From the NCBI RefSeq assembly GCF_042433915.1, contig NZ_JBHLUN010000012.1, positions 168,016-232,015 on the forward strand: a DNA stretch of 64,000 bases, in the 5' to 3' direction. Below are positions 23,925 to 32,372 of this stretch, in pieces (the first letter of the stretch is position 1; the number at the start of each line of letters is the position of its first letter). The stretch comes from Roseomonas elaeocarpi. Its GTDB lineage: Bacteria; Pseudomonadota; Alphaproteobacteria; Acetobacterales; Acetobacteraceae. The notes beneath the pieces are model-generated. The model did no database searches and had not been told where the DNA came from. It saw nothing but the letters and a program-made list of their open reading frames with translations. The translations under genes were made by a program, and so were the position numbers.

Positions 23925-24887
23925 TCAGGGCGTTCCGGACAGGCGCTCCAGCCCCGGCTGCCGCATCACGCTGCGGCGGAAATCCTCCAGGTGGCGGCGC
24001 ATCGCGTCCTCGGCGCCCGCGCGGTCGCCGGCGGCGATCGCGGCCACGATGTCGGCGTGCTGCTCGATCACCGCGCGGCGGTGCTGCTGCCGGCCGGCGG
24101 CCACGAACCAGAAGCGGATGGTGCGGTCGCACAGGTTGCGCAGCAGCGCGGCCAGCACGGTGTTGCCGGCGATGTCGGCCAGCCTGCCGTGGAACTCGGC
24201 GTCGAGCTGCATCAGCCGCGCGGTCTCCTGCGGTTCGGTGGCGACGCCGCTGCGCAGCAGGATCTCCTCCAGCGCCGCGAGGTCTGCGGCGGTGGCGCGC
24301 TCGGCCGCCAGCCCCGCCGCCAGGCACTCGTTGGCCAGCCGCGCCTCGGCGATCTCCAGCAGTTCCCCCACCTCGAAGCCGCGCACCTCGACCCCCTTGC
24401 GCGGGTGAACCGTCACCAGCCCTTCGAGGCGCAGCCGGTCAAAGGCCTGCCGCACGGGGGTGCGCCCCAGCCCGAGCTGCGCCGCGACCTCGGCCTCGTT
24501 GAGCCGGCTGCCCGGGCGGTAGCGGCAGGCGATGATGCGGGAGCGGATGGCGCGGTAGGCCTGTTCCGCCAGGGGCGGCGGCGTGGCGGGGACTGCGCAC
24601 GGGGCGGTGGGCGCCGGGGGGGCGTGCGGAGCGGCGTGCGGGGCGCCGTGGGGGTCCGGGGCGGCGGGATGCCGGGCTTCGACGAACGGGGCGTCGCGAT
24701 GGGGGACCTCACCCAGGGAAGCATCACCCTGGGAAGCCTCACCCTGGGAAGCCTCACCATGAGACGCACCACCGTGAGGAGCCTCGCGATGGAGAGCCTC
24801 GCGGTGGAGAACCTCGGGGCGGGGAGCCTCGGCACCGGAGGTCCCGTCGTGTCGCGCGGCCTTGGTCATCGCAGCGGTCGCCTCCAT
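23925..24887 (-). CDS. GntR family regulator with FCD domain and a repeat-rich N-terminal extension
   Basis: A 320-residue regulator. The winged helix is at about residues 105-170 (QAYRAIRSRIIACRYRPGS, LNEAEVAAQLGLGRTPVRQA) and the all-alpha FCD ligand domain follows (DAEFHGRLADIAGN, HADIVAAIAAGD, HLEDF). About 100 residues precede the DNA-binding domain, where FadR-like proteins usually have 10-20. They consist of pentapeptide repeats such as GEASQ encoded by the array at 24686-24835. Start codons at 24887 and 24869 are both possible, and a later start cannot be excluded. It lies 578 bases upstream of the monooxygenase unit and probably regulates it. Confidence 0.85.
   Translation of the reverse strand: MEATAAMTKAARHDGTSGAEAPRPEVLHREALHREAPHGGASHGEASQGEASQGDASLGEVPHRDAPFVEARHPAAPDPHGAPHAAPHAPPAPTAPCAVPATPPPLAEQAYRAIRSRIIACRYRPGSRLNEAEVAAQLGLGRTPVRQAFDRLRLEGLVTVHPRKGVEVRGFEVGELLEIAEARLANECLAAGLAAERATAADLAALEEILLRSGVATEPQETARLMQLDAEFHGRLADIAGNTVLAALLRNLCDRTIRFWFVAAGRQQHRRAVIEQHADIVAAIAAGDRAGAEDAMRRHLEDFRRSVMRQPGLERLSGTP
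24686..24835 (-). repeat. 15-bp tandem array, 10 units in register, in the GntR gene
   Basis: Ten consecutive 15-base units run from 24686 to 24835. The central unit is GGGAAGCCTCACCCT (24731-24745) with neighbours GGGAAGCATCACCCT and GGGAAGCCTCACCAT; outer units are more diverged but keep the register without indels. They encode His/Glu/Ala/Ser-rich pentapeptides ahead of the DNA-binding domain. Confidence 0.9.
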
Positions 24888-25270
24888 GCACCGTGCCGGG
24901 CGGAAAGAACCGGCGCACGCGACGTGGCCAGCGGCCGCCCCGTGCCTCGGGCGGAGGCTAGAACGGACGCGGACGGCGGGGAATCACCCCCGCCCGTGAG
25001 CACCCCGCCGCGACGCCGCCGACGGCCGGCCCGCGCCCGGATCGTGAGGGAGGCGCAAGGGCGGGTCGCGCGGCGCCGGAGACCGGTTTCGGACCGGGGG
25101 CGCGGAGCCGGGCCGGAAACGGCGCCGCGACCGGGGTGCGCCCGGCCGGCAGGGCGGCGGCCATCCCCCGGCGACGCCCCTGTGAACGGCGTGGGGGAAG
25201 CGCCCCTGCCAGGGCCACGCTATAAAGGCCGCTCCGCCGGGTGCCGGCAACCAGCGCGCAGGAGGACCGC
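24888..25270. other. 383-bp divergent region between GntR and AsmA genes
   Basis: No gene is supported. A small palindrome CCCTGCCAGGG (25204-25214) lies 6 bases before TATAAA (25221-25226), which could be the -10 of the asmA promoter; no matching -35 was found. AGGAGG at about 25260-25265 is the ribosome site of asmA. The rest is featureless GC-rich sequence. Confidence 0.5.
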
Positions 25271-27793
25271 GTGAGGCGACGGAACCGCTGGCTGCTGCTG
25301 CTCGCGCTCGTGCCGCTGCTGCCCGTGGCGGCGGTGGGCGCGGCCCTGGCCGTGCTCGACCCCGACGACTACAAGGGCGAACTCACCGCCGCGGTGCAAC
25401 GGAGCACGGGGCGGGTGCTCTCGCTGGGCGGGCCGCTGCGCGTGGCTTGGGCGCTGTCGCCCACGGTCGAGGTGTCCGACGTCACGCTCGCCAACCTGCC
25501 CGGCGGCACGCGCCCCGACATGGCGCGGGCCGAGCGCATCGAGGCCCGGCTGTCGCTCTGGGCCCTGCTGCACCGCCGGCTGGAGGTGGAGCAGCTCACG
25601 CTGATCGGTCCCAACATCCTGTTCGAGCTGGTGGACGGGCGGCCGAACTGGGTGCTGGGGCCGGACGTGCCCGGGGCGGACCCTGCCGCCGCAACACCGG
25701 CTGCCACGGTGCCCTCGCCTGCCCCGGAGAAACCGGGGTCCATCCCCGGGCCCGCCACGAGCGCCACTCCGGGCGCCGCCCCGGGCACCACCACTGGCGT
25801 TCCCCCTGGTGCCACCACTGGCACCCCCTCCGGGCCCTCCGGTGCGGTGCCCGTCGCCTCGCCGCGCGCCAGCACCGCCGCCGCGCCGCCTCCCCCGCCC
25901 GCCTCGCCCGCTTCGCCGGTCGCGCTGGCGATCGAGCGGGCGCGGGTGCGCAACGGCATGGTCACGCTGCGCCTGCCCAACCGCACGCACGTGGTCGGCA
26001 TCCGCTCGCTCGACTGGCAGCACCTGCGCGAAGGGGCGCCGCTCGATCTGCGCTCGGTGCTGGTTTACTCGGACTACGAGGCCTTCTCGTTCGAGGCCTC
26101 GGCCACGCCCACCGGCGAGGTGCACGATCCCTGGAACACGCAATGGCGGGTGACCGCCTTCGACGCCACGCTCGAGGCGAGCGGGCAGATGAGCCTGGCC
26201 GGGCGCTACGACCTCCAGGTCGAGGGCGACGTGCCGGCGCTGGAAAAGCTCAACGCCCTCTTGCCGCCGATGGGGCTGCCGGCGCTGCGCGGGGTGCGGG
26301 TGTCGAGCCACCTGCGCAGCGGCCGCGACACCGGGGACCTGCCGGTGATCGGCAAGACGGCGCTGCGGATCACCGGCGGCGACCTGGGCGCCCAGGTGCC
26401 GGGGCTGGTGCTGGGCCCGGCCACGCTGCGGCTGCCGGAGGCGGGCGGCGTGGCGGAAGCCTCGGGTAGCCTGCGCTACGCCGCGCAGCCCTTCGGCTTC
26501 GAGGGGCGCTTCGGCGTGCCGGCACGGCTGGAGGAGCGCAACAGCAGCCCGGTCGCGCTCATGCTGAAGGCCGAGGGCGGCGGGACGGGCGGCGCGGCGC
26601 CGGCCGGCACGCTGCAGCTGGACGGTACGCTGGCCACCGAGGACGGCGGCTTCCGCGGCCTCGAGGCCGACACGGCGCTGCAAACGCCCAGCCTGCCGCC
26701 CTGGGCGCGCATCCTGCCAAAGGGCACGGCGCTGCCGCCGCTCACGGCGCTGTCGGCGCAGGCGCGGCTGAGCCTGCCGGAAGGGGCCGGCACGCTGCGG
26801 CTGCGCGACGCGAAGCTTTCGGCGCGGGAAGCGGTGCTCGCGGGCGAGGTCACCCTCACGTCCGGCACGGTGCCCGCGGTGCAGGCCAGGCTGCGCGGCG
26901 ACCGGCTGGACCTCGACGCGCTGCTGGGGGATGCGCTGTCGGGCGGAACCACGTCGTCGCGGGAGGCGGCGGGCGGCACCGTCATTCCGGACACGCCGCT
27001 GCACTGGGAGGCGCTGCGTGGCAACCGGATCGACCTCCAGGCCAAGGTCGGCGCGACGCGGCTCTGGGCGCAGGACTGGCGCGGGCTGGACCTGGCGATG
27101 CGCTTGGCCGACAGCCAGCTCCAGGTGGAGCGCCTGGGGCTGCAGCTGCCGGGCGGCCCGGCCACGCTGTCGCTCAGCGCCGATGCCAGGAGCGCTGCGG
27201 TGCCGGTCAGCCTCACGCTCGACGCGCCCGCCGTGCCGCTGTCGCTGATCGGGCGCTATGCCGGGCTGCCAGGTGGCTTCGAGGGGGCGATGCGCCTCCA
27301 GGCGCGGCTGCGGGCCCGGGGGCGCAGCCTGCACGCGATCGGCGCCACGCTGGACGGCACCGTGGCCGCGAGCGTCACGGGCGGCGGGATGAGCAACGCG
27401 GCGCTGATGGCGGTGGCGGCGCCCGCGCTGAAGGCGCTGGGCATCACCGTGCCGGCGCAAGGGCGCACGGAGATCCGCTGCCTCGACCTCACCGGGACGT
27501 TTGACGGCGGCGTCGGCCGCTTCCCGCTGATCGCGCTGAACAGCACGCACCTGCAGCTCGACGGCGCGGGCGAGGTCGATCTCGGGGCGGAGCGGCTGTC
27601 GCTGGGCCTGCGGCCGCTGGTGCCGCTGGCGGGCGCGCAGGTTTCGGCACCGGTGGTGGTGGAAGGGCCGTTCCGCGCGATCGAGGGCAAGCTCGACGCT
27701 TCGGGCCTCGACAAGGTGGGGCTGTTGCTCGGCGCGCTGTTCGGCGGCGATCAGGCGCCGAGCTGCGCGGAGATGCGATCGCGCGTGCGGTGA
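25271..27793 (+). CDS. asmA: AsmA family envelope protein
   Basis: Inner-membrane-anchored AsmA-like protein of 840 residues with one N-terminal membrane helix (about 6-28), followed by the family opening DPDDYKGELTAAVQRSTGR and a long periplasmic part; the C-terminal AsmA domain has DLTGTFDGGVGRFPLIALNS-type strands. AsmA proteins are thought to act in phospholipid traffic and outer-membrane assembly. The GTG at 25271 is preferred to an upstream ATG because AGGAGG lies 5 bases before it. Residues ~150-220 are a Pro/Thr/Gly/Ala linker that includes four 12-bp units (25790-25837: TTGV, PPGA, TTGT, PSGP). Confidence 0.88.
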   Translation: MRRRNRWLLLLALVPLLPVAAVGAALAVLDPDDYKGELTAAVQRSTGRVLSLGGPLRVAWALSPTVEVSDVTLANLPGGTRPDMARAERIEARLSLWALLHRRLEVEQLTLIGPNILFELVDGRPNWVLGPDVPGADPAAATPAATVPSPAPEKPGSIPGPATSATPGAAPGTTTGVPPGATTGTPSGPSGAVPVASPRASTAAAPPPPPASPASPVALAIERARVRNGMVTLRLPNRTHVVGIRSLDWQHLREGAPLDLRSVLVYSDYEAFSFEASATPTGEVHDPWNTQWRVTAFDATLEASGQMSLAGRYDLQVEGDVPALEKLNALLPPMGLPALRGVRVSSHLRSGRDTGDLPVIGKTALRITGGDLGAQVPGLVLGPATLRLPEAGGVAEASGSLRYAAQPFGFEGRFGVPARLEERNSSPVALMLKAEGGGTGGAAPAGTLQLDGTLATEDGGFRGLEADTALQTPSLPPWARILPKGTALPPLTALSAQARLSLPEGAGTLRLRDAKLSAREAVLAGEVTLTSGTVPAVQARLRGDRLDLDALLGDALSGGTTSSREAAGGTVIPDTPLHWEALRGNRIDLQAKVGATRLWAQDWRGLDLAMRLADSQLQVERLGLQLPGGPATLSLSADARSAAVPVSLTLDAPAVPLSLIGRYAGLPGGFEGAMRLQARLRARGRSLHAIGATLDGTVAASVTGGGMSNAALMAVAAPALKALGITVPAQGRTEIRCLDLTGTFDGGVGRFPLIALNSTHLQLDGAGEVDLGAERLSLGLRPLVPLAGAQVSAPVVVEGPFRAIEGKLDASGLDKVGLLLGALFGGDQAPSCAEMRSRVR

Positions 27794-27935
27794 CGCGCGT
27801 TGCGCGAAGCGCCGCGCCCGATGATCGCAGCGTCGCGCATGATGATGTGTGAGACTTGCGCGATCGGCTTCGCGCGAGATGGCGTCAGCGGATTATCGCG
27901 ACACCGGACACCAGCGGAGGAAAACTGGAACCGCG

Positions 27936-28011
27936 TGGTGGAGCCAATCGGAATCGAACCGACGACCTCCTGAATGCCATTCAGGCGCTCTCCCAACTGA
28001 GCTATGGCCCC
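27936..28011 (-). tRNA. tRNA-Ala (GGC anticodon)
   Basis: A 76-base cloverleaf with the 3' CCA encoded. Acceptor stem GGGGCCA/TGGCTCC pairs with one G-U; D arm GCTC...GAGC; anticodon stem CCTGA/TCAGG with loop ATGGCAT, giving anticodon GGC; T arm GTCGG-TTCGATT-CCGAT. It reads alanine GCC and GCU codons. Confidence 0.98.
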
Positions 28012-28195
28012 GCCGTTGCGGTTCGCGGCGTATAGCCGGGCATCGGAGGGGCCGCAAGCCCCCCTGCCCACGCTTTTGCGGCCATGTCGCAGGTTGGCGC
28101 GCCGGGGCTTTCACCGACCCCATCGCGCCGCCGCTTCCGGGGCGGCGAATTCGCCGCTAGCGTCGCGCCGGAACACGTCCGGAGAGGCACGCAGC

Positions 28196-28945
28196 ATGAG
28201 CAGGAAGGTCTTCGACACGGCGGCGGCGGCGCTGGAGGGGCTGCTGCACGATGGCATGCTGATCCATTCGGGCGGCTTCGGCCTGTGCGGCATTCCCGCG
28301 CTGCTGATCGAGGCGCTACGGGAGTCCGGCGTGCGCGACCTGACGGTGGTGTCCAACAATGCCGGCGTGGACGATGCGGGGCTGGGGCTGCTGCTGCACA
28401 CGCGGCAGATCCGGAAAATGATCTCTTCCTACGTGGGTGAGAATGCGGAGTTCGCGCGGCAGTACCTGGCCGGGGAACTCGAGATCGAGTTCAACCCGCA
28501 AGGCACGCTGGCCGAGCGCATCCGCGCGGGCGGCGCCGGCATCCCGGCCTTCTTCACGCGCACCGGCGTCGGCACCGCGGTGGCCGAGGGCAAGGAGGTG
28601 CGCGAGTTCGACGGCCAACGCTACGTGATGGAACGCGGCATCTTCGCCGACCTCGCCATCATCCACGCCTGGAAGGCCGACACGGAGGGCAACCTCGTGT
28701 TCCGCAAGACGGCGCGCAACTTCAACCCGATGATGGCCACCGCCGCGAAAACCACGGTGGTGCAGGTCGAGCAGCTGGTGGAGCCAGGCGAGATCGACCC
28801 TGACCACGTGCACACGCCGGGCATCTACGTGCAGCGCATCGTGGTGGTGCCGCCGGGCTACGAGAAGCGCATCGAGCAGCGCACCACGCGCAAGCGCGCC
28901 GCGGCGGCACCGGCGGCGGCCGGTTCCGAGCCGGCGGTGGCCTGA
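28196..28945 (+). CDS. scoA: 3-oxoacid CoA-transferase subunit A
   Basis: Alpha subunit of a succinyl-CoA:3-ketoacid CoA-transferase, 249 residues. The GGFGLCGIP motif near residues 26-34, SNNAGVDDAGLG, and the C-terminal YVQRIVVVPPGYEKRIEQRT are diagnostic. The enzyme moves CoA from succinyl-CoA to acetoacetate or a similar 3-oxoacid. ATG 28196 has a GGAGAGG site; the upstream open frame overlaps the tRNA gene and is rejected. The B subunit follows 20 bases later. About 15 Ala/Pro-rich residues extend the C-terminus beyond the usual end. Confidence 0.94.
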   Translation: MSRKVFDTAAAALEGLLHDGMLIHSGGFGLCGIPALLIEALRESGVRDLTVVSNNAGVDDAGLGLLLHTRQIRKMISSYVGENAEFARQYLAGELEIEFNPQGTLAERIRAGGAGIPAFFTRTGVGTAVAEGKEVREFDGQRYVMERGIFADLAIIHAWKADTEGNLVFRKTARNFNPMMATAAKTTVVQVEQLVEPGEIDPDHVHTPGIYVQRIVVVPPGYEKRIEQRTTRKRAAAAPAAAGSEPAVA

Positions 28946-28965
28946 AAACGAGGGGGAGCAAGCAC

Positions 28966-29613
28966 ATGGCCTGGACACGCGACGAGATGGCCGCCCGTGC
29001 GGCGCGCGAGCTGGAGGACGGCTTCTACGTCAACCTCGGCATCGGCATCCCGACCCTGGTGGCGAACCACATTCCCGATGGCATGGCGGTGCAGCTGCAA
29101 AGCGAGAACGGGATGCTGGGCCTGGGCCCCTTCCCCTTCGAGGGCGAGGAAGACCCGGACCTGATCAACGCCGGCAAGCAGACGGTTTCCGCCCTGCCCT
29201 CGACCTCGTTCTTCGACAGCGCCAGCTCCTTCGCGATGATCCGCGGCGGGCATATCGACCTGTCGATCCTGGGCGCGCTGGAGGTGGCGGAGAACGGCGA
29301 CCTCGCGAACTGGATGGTGCCGGGCAAGATGGTAAAGGGCATGGGGGGTGCGATGGACCTCGTGGCCGGGGTCAAGCGCGTGGTGGTGCTGATGGAGCAC
29401 ACCGCCCGCGGCGCGCCGAAGCTGCTGCACCGCTGCACGCTGCCGCTGACCGGCACGGGCGTCGTGGACCTGGTGATCACCGACCTCGCGGTCTTCGCGA
29501 TCGACAAGGTGGCGGGCGGGATGCGGCTGGTCGAGCTCGCCGCCGGCGTGTCGGAGGAGGAGGTCCGCGCCAAGACCGAGGCGGACTACGCGGTGGCGCT
29601 CGCCACGGCCTGA
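28966..29613 (+). CDS. scoB: 3-oxoacid CoA-transferase subunit B
   Basis: Beta subunit, 215 residues, normal length. The catalytic glutamate that forms the CoA thioester lies in SENGMLGLGP (about residues 46-55). Further family marks are NLGIGIPTLVANHIP, SFAMIRGGHIDLSILGALEV and GAMDLVAGVKRVVVLMEH. It acts as a heterotetramer with the A subunit encoded directly upstream. A strong hairpin 70 bases after the stop probably ends the transcript. Confidence 0.95.
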   Translation: MAWTRDEMAARAARELEDGFYVNLGIGIPTLVANHIPDGMAVQLQSENGMLGLGPFPFEGEEDPDLINAGKQTVSALPSTSFFDSASSFAMIRGGHIDLSILGALEVAENGDLANWMVPGKMVKGMGGAMDLVAGVKRVVVLMEHTARGAPKLLHRCTLPLTGTGVVDLVITDLAVFAIDKVAGGMRLVELAAGVSEEEVRAKTEADYAVALATA

Positions 29614-29684
29614 AGCGGGACGCGGGGCTGCGGTTCCGCCCGCTCCCGCGGCCGCCCGGAACTGGTTCGCGGGCAGGAACGGAA

Positions 29685-29712
29685 AAGGGCCGGCCCCGTG
29701 GGACCGGCCCTT
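29685..29712. terminator. Bidirectional hairpin between scoB and the lipoprotein gene
   Basis: AAGGGCCGG pairs with CCGGCCCTT, and further pairs are possible inside. Two convergent genes end on either side (29613 and 29757). On the minus strand the stem is followed by TTTTCC, so it is best for the lipoprotein gene; on the plus strand only TT follows. Confidence 0.7.
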
Positions 29713-29756
29713 GCCGCGTTCCGGGAGCCGCCGGCCGGGACCGGCGGCGGAACGGA

Positions 29757-30170
29757 TCAGCCCTGCTTCTTGAGCGAGAAGTTGTAGTTGCACACGCCCA
29801 TGCGCACGCCCTGGCCGGTCATGGCGCCGTTGGCGAACTTGCCGTCGACCGTGCCCATGTCGGTGTTGAAGCTGACGCTGCCGTCGGAGTTAATGTCGGA
29901 CTCGACCTCGCGGCGACGGTCCACGGCCAGGACGGCGTGGCCGTTGCTGACGGTCATGCTCAGGTTCATGCGCTGCGGGCGGCAGGCGCGCTGGCGCGGC
30001 GCGGCGATGGCCTGGCCGATATAGGTGCCGTCGAGGCCGGGCGGCACGGCGGCGACGGGCGGCGCGGGCGGCACGACCGGCGGCGGCGGCGCCGGCGGCG
30101 GGGCCGGCGGATTCACGCAGGCAGCCAGGGTCACCAGCATGGGCAGAGCCAGCAGGAAGCGGGGGTTCAT
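29757..30170 (-). CDS. Small putative lipoprotein
   Basis: A 137-residue exported protein of unknown function. The signal peptide MNPRFLLALPMLVTLAAC ends in a good lipobox (LAAC, Cys18), so lipid anchoring is likely. A Pro-rich linker (NPPAPPPAPPPPVVPP) follows. The mature domain contains two cysteines (ACRP, GVCNYNF) that may form a disulfide, and a beta-rich pattern with DGTYIGQ and DGKFANGAMTG. The ATG at 30170 is chosen because it starts exactly at the signal peptide. No close neighbour suggests a pathway. Confidence 0.8.
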   Translation of the reverse strand: MNPRFLLALPMLVTLAACVNPPAPPPAPPPPVVPPAPPVAAVPPGLDGTYIGQAIAAPRQRACRPQRMNLSMTVSNGHAVLAVDRRREVESDINSDGSVSFNTDMGTVDGKFANGAMTGQGVRMGVCNYNFSLKKQG

Positions 30171-30304
30171 GTAACGGATCCTTTCCCGGTGAGTCTGAAG
30201 CGAATCACCCGGGGCGCATGACCGCATGGAACCCGGAACCATTACCAGCCCCCACCGAACACAAGATTGGTTCAGGGACACAGTGTGGCATTTCTGTCAG
30301 ACAG

Positions 30305-30335
30305 CCCTGTTACCCTGAATGAAAACAGGGGCTGA
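30305..30335. terminator. Hairpin downstream of the 30368-30982 gene
   Basis: AGCCCTGTT pairs with AACAGGGGCT (one bulged G) around a 12-base loop. It lies about 30 bases past the stop of the minus-strand gene at 30368. No T-run follows, so a terminator is only probable. Confidence 0.45.
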
Positions 30336-30367
30336 CCAAGGGTCGCAAACGGCGCAGGGCGGGCGGC

Positions 30368-30982
30368 TCAGCGCCCGTTGCCGGGCGGAACCGCGCCGCC
30401 GGCCGGGACCGCCGCGGGTGCTGATACGGGGGCGGAGGCCGGGCGCGCGGAGGCCGGCGCGTCCGCGCCCCCGGGCGGTTGGGCACTGGGCTGTTGGCCG
30501 ATGACGGATTGGCCAGTGGAGGGCTGGGGGGCGGGCTGGCCGGGGGTCGCGCTCGCGCGCTGAGCCTGCAGGGTGCGACGGTCCTGCTCGATCTGCTGGC
30601 GCAGCGTTTCCATCTGCCCTTCGCGCGTGGCCAGGCGCTGTTCCAGCCAGGCGTTGTCCTGGCGCGGCGGCGCGGCCGCGCGCGGTGCGGCGCGCCGGGC
30701 AACGCGGCGGGCCGGCCGGCGGGGCGCGGCGGCGGGTGCCGCGGCGGGCGGCGGGGTCCAGTCCAGGATCGGGATGGGCGCGGCGCGCTCGGCCACGGGC
30801 AGGCCGGGGCGCGCCACGGTGGGACGCGGCGCCGCATCCAGCATCCGCTCCAGCGGTGCCACCGCGGCGTTGATGGCGTCGCCGCGCGGGTTCACGTCGT
30901 TGGGCCAGGACTGCGCCGCCGCGCCGCCGGCCGCGACCAGCACCGGCAGAAGCACGAGGAGGAAGGGCTGGGTCCGGCGCAT
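30368..30982 (-). CDS. Exported Ala/Pro-rich coiled-coil protein, unknown
   Basis: A 204-residue protein I do not recognise. An N-terminal signal peptide (hydrophobic core LLVLLPVLVAAGGAAA, residues 8-23, cleavage near AAAQS) indicates export. Residues ~75-105 are Ala/Arg/Pro low complexity, about 108-145 form a short heptad-like coiled coil (WLEQRLATREGQMETLRQQI), and the rest is a Pro/Ala tail. The gene is flanked by uppP upstream (108 bases) on the same strand. Codon pattern and signal peptide support it as real; function is open. Confidence 0.65.
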   Translation of the reverse strand: MRRTQPFLLVLLPVLVAAGGAAAQSWPNDVNPRGDAINAAVAPLERMLDAAPRPTVARPGLPVAERAAPIPILDWTPPPAAAPAAAPRRPARRVARRAAPRAAAPPRQDNAWLEQRLATREGQMETLRQQIEQDRRTLQAQRASATPGQPAPQPSTGQSVIGQQPSAQPPGGADAPASARPASAPVSAPAAVPAGGAVPPGNGR

Positions 30983-31049
30983 GGCGCAGTTCTTTCCCGG
31001 TTGAGTCCGGCCTCACCCAGGGAAAGGGCAAGGCGGGACGGATTGGGCC

Positions 31050-31070
31050 GGGACGGGCACGAATCGTCCC
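31050..31070 (-). terminator. Hairpin after uppP
   Basis: GGGACG pairs with CGTCCC around a 9-base loop, about 20 bases after the uppP stop on the minus strand. No T-run follows in that direction. Confidence 0.4.
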
Positions 31071-31090
31071 TTCCACAACCTCCGATAGGT

Positions 31091-31900
31091 CTAACCCCGG
31101 AGGTACAGCCAGACCAGCATCACGGTTCCGAGCGCGATGCGGTACCAGCCGAAAGGCTCGAAGCCGGTGCGGGTGATGATCCGCAGCAGCGCCTTCACCA
31201 CCAGCAGCGCCACCACGAAGGCGACCACGAAGCCCACGCCGATCTGGGTGAGGTCGCCCCCCGCCAGCTCGTTGCGCGCTTTCCAAAGGCTGAACACCGT
31301 GGCGGCCAGCATGGTGGGAATGGCCAGCAGGAAGGAGAACTCGGCCGCCGCGCGGCGCTCCACGCCCAGCAGCAGCGCCATGATGATGGTGGCGCCCGAG
31401 CGGCTGGTGCCCGGGATCATCGCCAGCACCTGGCCGAAGCCCACGATCACCGCGGACAGCGGGCCGATCTCGGCGATGGTGGGGATCGTGGCCTTGGGGC
31501 GGCGGCGCTCGATCACGATCAGCGCGATGCCGCCCAGCACCAGCGCCCACGACACCACCCAGGCGTTGAACAGGAGGTTGGTGATGATCCCGTGCAGCGT
31601 GGCGCCCAGCACCAGCGCCGGCAGGAAAGCCAGGATGATGTTCATCGCCACGAAGCGTTCCGCCGTGCGCGGCCGCCACATGCCGAGGAGGATGGTGACG
31701 AGGTCGGCGCGATAGGCCCAGATCACCGCCAGGATGGCGCCGAGCTGGATCGCGATCTCGAAGGTCTTGCCCGGCGGCTCCTGGAAGCCCAGCAGGTCGC
31801 CCATCAGGATCAGGTGGCCGGTGGAGGACACCGGCAGGAACTCCGTGAGGCCTTCCACGAGCCCCATGATGATGGCCGGGATCAGGGCAGCGATATCCAT
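31091..31900 (-). CDS. uppP: Undecaprenyl-diphosphatase UppP (BacA)
   Basis: Inner-membrane phosphatase, 269 residues, that recycles undecaprenyl pyrophosphate to the monophosphate carrier for peptidoglycan and other envelope polymers. Both family motifs are intact: EGLTEFLPVSSTGHL near residues 16-30 and PGTSRSG near residue 160. About eight membrane segments are predicted. The ATG at 31900 gives the usual N-terminus (MDIAALIPAIIMGLVEGL); the long open extension upstream is Pro/Arg-rich and non-coding in character. Confidence 0.95.
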   Translation of the reverse strand: MDIAALIPAIIMGLVEGLTEFLPVSSTGHLILMGDLLGFQEPPGKTFEIAIQLGAILAVIWAYRADLVTILLGMWRPRTAERFVAMNIILAFLPALVLGATLHGIITNLLFNAWVVSWALVLGGIALIVIERRRPKATIPTIAEIGPLSAVIVGFGQVLAMIPGTSRSGATIIMALLLGVERRAAAEFSFLLAIPTMLAATVFSLWKARNELAGGDLTQIGVGFVVAFVVALLVVKALLRIITRTGFEPFGWYRIALGTVMLVWLYLRG

Positions 31901-32372
31901 GTCGTCATTCGCTCCGGGAGGATCAGGCCGCGAGGGGACGGCGGGAGGGTCGGGAGGGGGTTGAAGCGGGTGGCGCGGCCGGGCCGCGGGTCGCGGCGGC
32001 CGGGGGTGCTGCGCGGCGGGATGCGGCGCCGGGCGGGAGGGGTTCCGGGCCGGCGCTTTCGGGGCGGGACGGCGGCGGGGCGGAGCCTGCCGCGGCAAAC
32101 CGCGCCGGAGCGAGCCACGTCGCGGCGAACCATGCCAACCGGGGCGCGCGGGGCGCTGCGGACCGCGCCGCCCGGTGCCGGGTCACGCAGACCCGTGCCA
32201 CGCAGAGTCGGGCCACGCAGAGCCGGGCCAGCCAGGATCCGGACAGCCGGGGCCGCGTCACCGGTGCTCCCGCCCGCGGCCGTGCTGCCCCGCGCCCCGC
32301 GGCGCCGGGCCGGCGGCGGGCGTCACGGGCCGGCAGCGGGCCGCGGCAGGCCTGGGGCGGCACGACGGAACC
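31901..32372. other. 472-bp non-coding gap between pheA and uppP
   Basis: Extremely GC-rich, with open frames in several phases but none with a credible start, ribosome site or amino-acid composition. The only structure is a 15-bp tandem repeat at 32184-32228. The uppP promoter must lie here or transcription comes from kdsB-pheA. Confidence 0.6.
32184..32228. repeat. 15-bp tandem array, 3 units, intergenic
   Basis: Units CACGCAGACCCGTGC, CACGCAGAGTCGGGC and CACGCAGAGCCGGGC are directly adjacent. The first eight bases are identical in all three. They lie outside any supported gene. Confidence 0.88.

Noticed and set aside
23829..23933. Apparent 15-bp array in the gap before the GntR stop
   Set aside because: Anchoring on the shared CCT gives spacings of 13 to 16 bases, so it is irregular and not counted with the strict 15-bp arrays.
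24686..24835. Possible CRISPR array
   Set aside because: Units are directly adjacent 15-mers without spacers, in frame within a GntR gene; no cas genes in the window.
25220..27550. 776-codon frame antisense to asmA
   Set aside because: Shadow of asmA; no start site, no domain, Arg/Gln/His bias.
31923..32363. Minus-strand frame with LCVAR pentapeptides
   Set aside because: The pentapeptides come from the intergenic 15-bp repeat; no ribosome site and composition otherwise random, so treated as non-coding.
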